Below the pieces are notes generated by a model. It was not told the origin of the DNA and did not search any database. It saw only the letters and a list, made by a program, of their open reading frames with translations. From an uncultured Eubacterium sp. (GTDB lineage Bacteria > Bacillota > Clostridia > Lachnospirales > Lachnospiraceae), in assembly GCA_934338065.1 (NCBI GenBank), contig CAKRGX010000032.1:1-7230 (forward strand): 7,230 nucleotides of DNA, in the 5' to 3' direction. This document shows positions 5,654 through 7,230 of the stretch, one piece after another. Numbering within the stretch: the first letter of the stretch is position 1; the number at the start of each line of letters is the position of its first letter. The translations under genes and the position numbers were made by a program.

Positions 5654-7123
5654 GTGGCAGAAGATATTAATCAGTTATTGAAAGTAAGAAGGGAAAAACT
5701 TGCTAATCTGCAGGCGGAGGGTAAGGATCCTTTTGTAATAACCAAGTGTGATGTAACACATCATTCGATGGAAATCAAAGATCATTTTGATGAGATGGAA
5801 GGAAAGACGGTTACGGTTGCTGGACGTATGATGTTTAAGCGCGTAATGGGAAAAGCTTCTTTCTGCAATATTCAGGATTTACAGGGAAACATCCAGGCAT
5901 ATGTAGCCCGTGATAATATTGGTGAAGATTCTTATAAGGACTTCAAAAAATATGATGTGGGTGATATTCTTGCGATTACCGGTGAAGTATTTAAAACAAA
6001 GACAGGCGAGATATCGATTCATGCCAGTGCAGTTACGTTGTTATCTAAGAGTCTGCAGATCCTTCCAGAGAAGTTTCATGGGCTGACAGATACAGATATG
6101 CGTTATCGTCAGCGTTATGTGGATCTTATCATGAATGCAGAAGTTAAGGATACTTTTGTGAAACGTTCGAAAGTTCTTCGTAGTATCCGTAATTATCTGG
6201 ATGCTCAGGGATTTATGGAAGTTGAAACTCCTATGCTGGTTTCTAATGCCGGTGGTGCTGCTGCCCGCCCATTTGAGACACATTTTAATGCTTTGGATGA
6301 GGATTTTAAACTTCGTATTTCTCTGGAATTGTACTTAAAGAGATTGATCGTTGGTGGACTTGAGAAAGTTTATGAGATCGGTCGCGTATTTCGTAATGAG
6401 GGTCTTGACACAAGACATAATCCGGAATTTACTTTGATGGAGTTATATCAGGCATTTACTGATTATCATGGTATGATGGATCTGACAGAGAATTTGTATC
6501 GGTGTGTGGCAAAAGAAGTGACTGGTTCTGAAGTCATTCAGTATGGTGAGCATACTATGGATCTTTCTAAGCCATTTGAGCGTATTACAATGGTTGATGC
6601 TGTTAAGAAATATGCAAATGTGGACTTTGACCAGATTGAAACAACAGAGCAGGCAAAAGCTTTGGCTAAGGAACATAATATTGAGTTTGAAGATCGTCAT
6701 GAGAAGGGGGATATCCTTAATCTGTTCTTTGAAGAGTACGTGGAAGAACATTTGATTCAGCCAACTTTTGTTATGGATCACCCAATCGAGATTTCTCCTT
6801 TGACTAAGAAAAAGCCGGACAATCCTGATTATGTAGAGCGTTTTGAGTTCTTTATGAATGGCTGGGAGATGGCGAATGCTTATTCTGAGTTGAATGATCC
6901 GATCGATCAGAGAGAACGTTTTGAAGCACAGGAGAAACTCTTTGCTGCTGGTGATGAAGAAGCAAACCACTGTGACGAAGATTTCTTAAATGCATTGAGT
7001 ATTGGTATGCCTCCAACAGGTGGTATTGGATTTGGAATTGATCGTATGGTTATGATGATGACGAATTCACCGGCGATTAGAGACGTGTTGTTGTTCCCGA
7101 CGATGAAGTCTATTGATAAGTAG
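5654..7123 (+). CDS. lysS: Lysyl-tRNA synthetase, class II
   Basis: This cytoplasmic enzyme joins lysine to tRNA-Lys using ATP. The 489-residue protein has the N-terminal OB-fold anticodon-binding domain (about 52-130, including VTVAGRMM and [15 protein letters not shown]). The class II catalytic core follows: motif 1 around 179-194 ([15 protein letters not shown]), motif 2 around 240-266 ([20 protein letters not shown]) and motif 3 around 456-470 ([13 protein letters not shown]). The paired ENxx/NPEFT and [13 protein letters not shown] (404-416) elements are typical of LysRS. The start is GTG at 5654, with GAGGG (5640-5644) 9 bases upstream; no in-frame ATG lies near it. Length is close to other bacterial LysRS, with no long extension. 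It is expressed from the greA promoters. The 25-base gap leaves no space for a T-box or a separate promoter. Confidence 0.97.
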   Translation: MAEDINQLLKVRREKLANLQAEGKDPFVITKCDVTHHSMEIKDHFDEMEGKTVTVAGRMMFKRVMGKASFCNIQDLQGNIQAYVARDNIGEDSYKDFKKYDVGDILAITGEVFKTKTGEISIHASAVTLLSKSLQILPEKFHGLTDTDMRYRQRYVDLIMNAEVKDTFVKRSKVLRSIRNYLDAQGFMEVETPMLVSNAGGAAARPFETHFNALDEDFKLRISLELYLKRLIVGGLEKVYEIGRVFRNEGLDTRHNPEFTLMELYQAFTDYHGMMDLTENLYRCVAKEVTGSEVIQYGEHTMDLSKPFERITMVDAVKKYANVDFDQIETTEQAKALAKEHNIEFEDRHEKGDILNLFFEEYVEEHLIQPTFVMDHPIEISPLTKKKPDNPDYVERFEFFMNGWEMANAYSELNDPIDQRERFEAQEKLFAAGDEEANHCDEDFLNALSIGMPPTGGIGFGIDRMVMMMTNSPAIRDVLLFPTMKSIDK

Positions 7124-7174
7124 GAATGCAGGAAAATCAAGGGTTTCAGAGCGTGGATGTACTAAAATATATAG

Positions 7175-7224
7175 TTGGTCAAGGGGTTTTGACCAAGATT
7201 TGACCAATTTTTGGCATAGTCAAA
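7175..7224. promoter_or_regulatory. CtsR-like heptad repeats and hairpin downstream of lysS
   Basis: TTTGACCAA occurs at 7188-7196 and again at 7199-7207, an 11-bp step. On the other strand orientation, GGTCAAG lies at 7177-7183 and AGTCAAA at 7218-7224. The heptad RGTCAAA in direct repeat is the operator half-site of CtsR, the repressor of clp heat-shock genes, though its usual spacer is 3 bp and here it is 4. Read as RNA, TTGGTCAA (7175-7182) can pair with either copy of TTGACCAA (7189-7196 or 7200-7207). The second copy is followed by TTTTT (7208-7212), giving a weak terminator for greA-lysS. I cannot choose between the two readings from the window alone. Confidence 0.5.
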
Positions 7225-7230
7225 AAAAGA

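Overview
The window is a stretch of AT-rich chromosome from a low-G+C Gram-positive bacterium, most likely an anaerobic Clostridia member of the Lachnospiraceae type. The evidence is strong GGAGG-type ribosome binding sites, consensus sigma-A promoters, a greA-lysS pair, and a secreted parallel beta-helix protein. Taxonomy is inferred from style and gene content, not from a match. All supported genes are on the + strand and I see no broken gene.

Left part (1-785). Four degenerate 20-22 bp periodic repeats lie at 2-70. A sigma-A promoter follows at 104-132. A perfect 11-bp inverted repeat (125-135 / 160-170) covers its -10 box. Next is a 53-residue ribbon-helix-helix (RHH) DNA-binding protein starting at a GTG (190-351). 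Eight bases after it begins a single-pass, coiled-coil, FtsL/DivIC-like division protein (360-785). The likely reading is an autoregulated two-gene operon joining a small repressor to a divisome-type protein, outside the usual dcw cluster.

Middle (786-2580). A consensus promoter drives tRNA-Gln(CUG), followed by a clean intrinsic terminator. prfC (release factor 3) starts only about 33 bases after that terminator, with no obvious promoter of its own.

Middle-right (2581-5048). This is a 798-residue secreted protein with a signal peptide and two tandem copies of a right-handed parallel beta-helix domain. Polar residues that look functional are kept in the second copy and replaced in the first.

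Right part (5045-7230). Two near-perfect tandem sigma-A promoters precede greA (transcript cleavage factor), and lysS (class II lysyl-tRNA synthetase) follows 25 bases later. Beyond lysS, the last 55 bases carry repeated TTTGACC / RGTCAAA heptads. They resemble CtsR heat-shock operators, so the next gene may be a ctsR-clpC type operon. The same bases can also be read as a weak terminator. Apart from the RHH/FtsL-like unit and the beta-helix gene, the window is translation and transcription housekeeping: a tRNA, a release factor, an elongation cleavage factor and an aminoacyl-tRNA synthetase.
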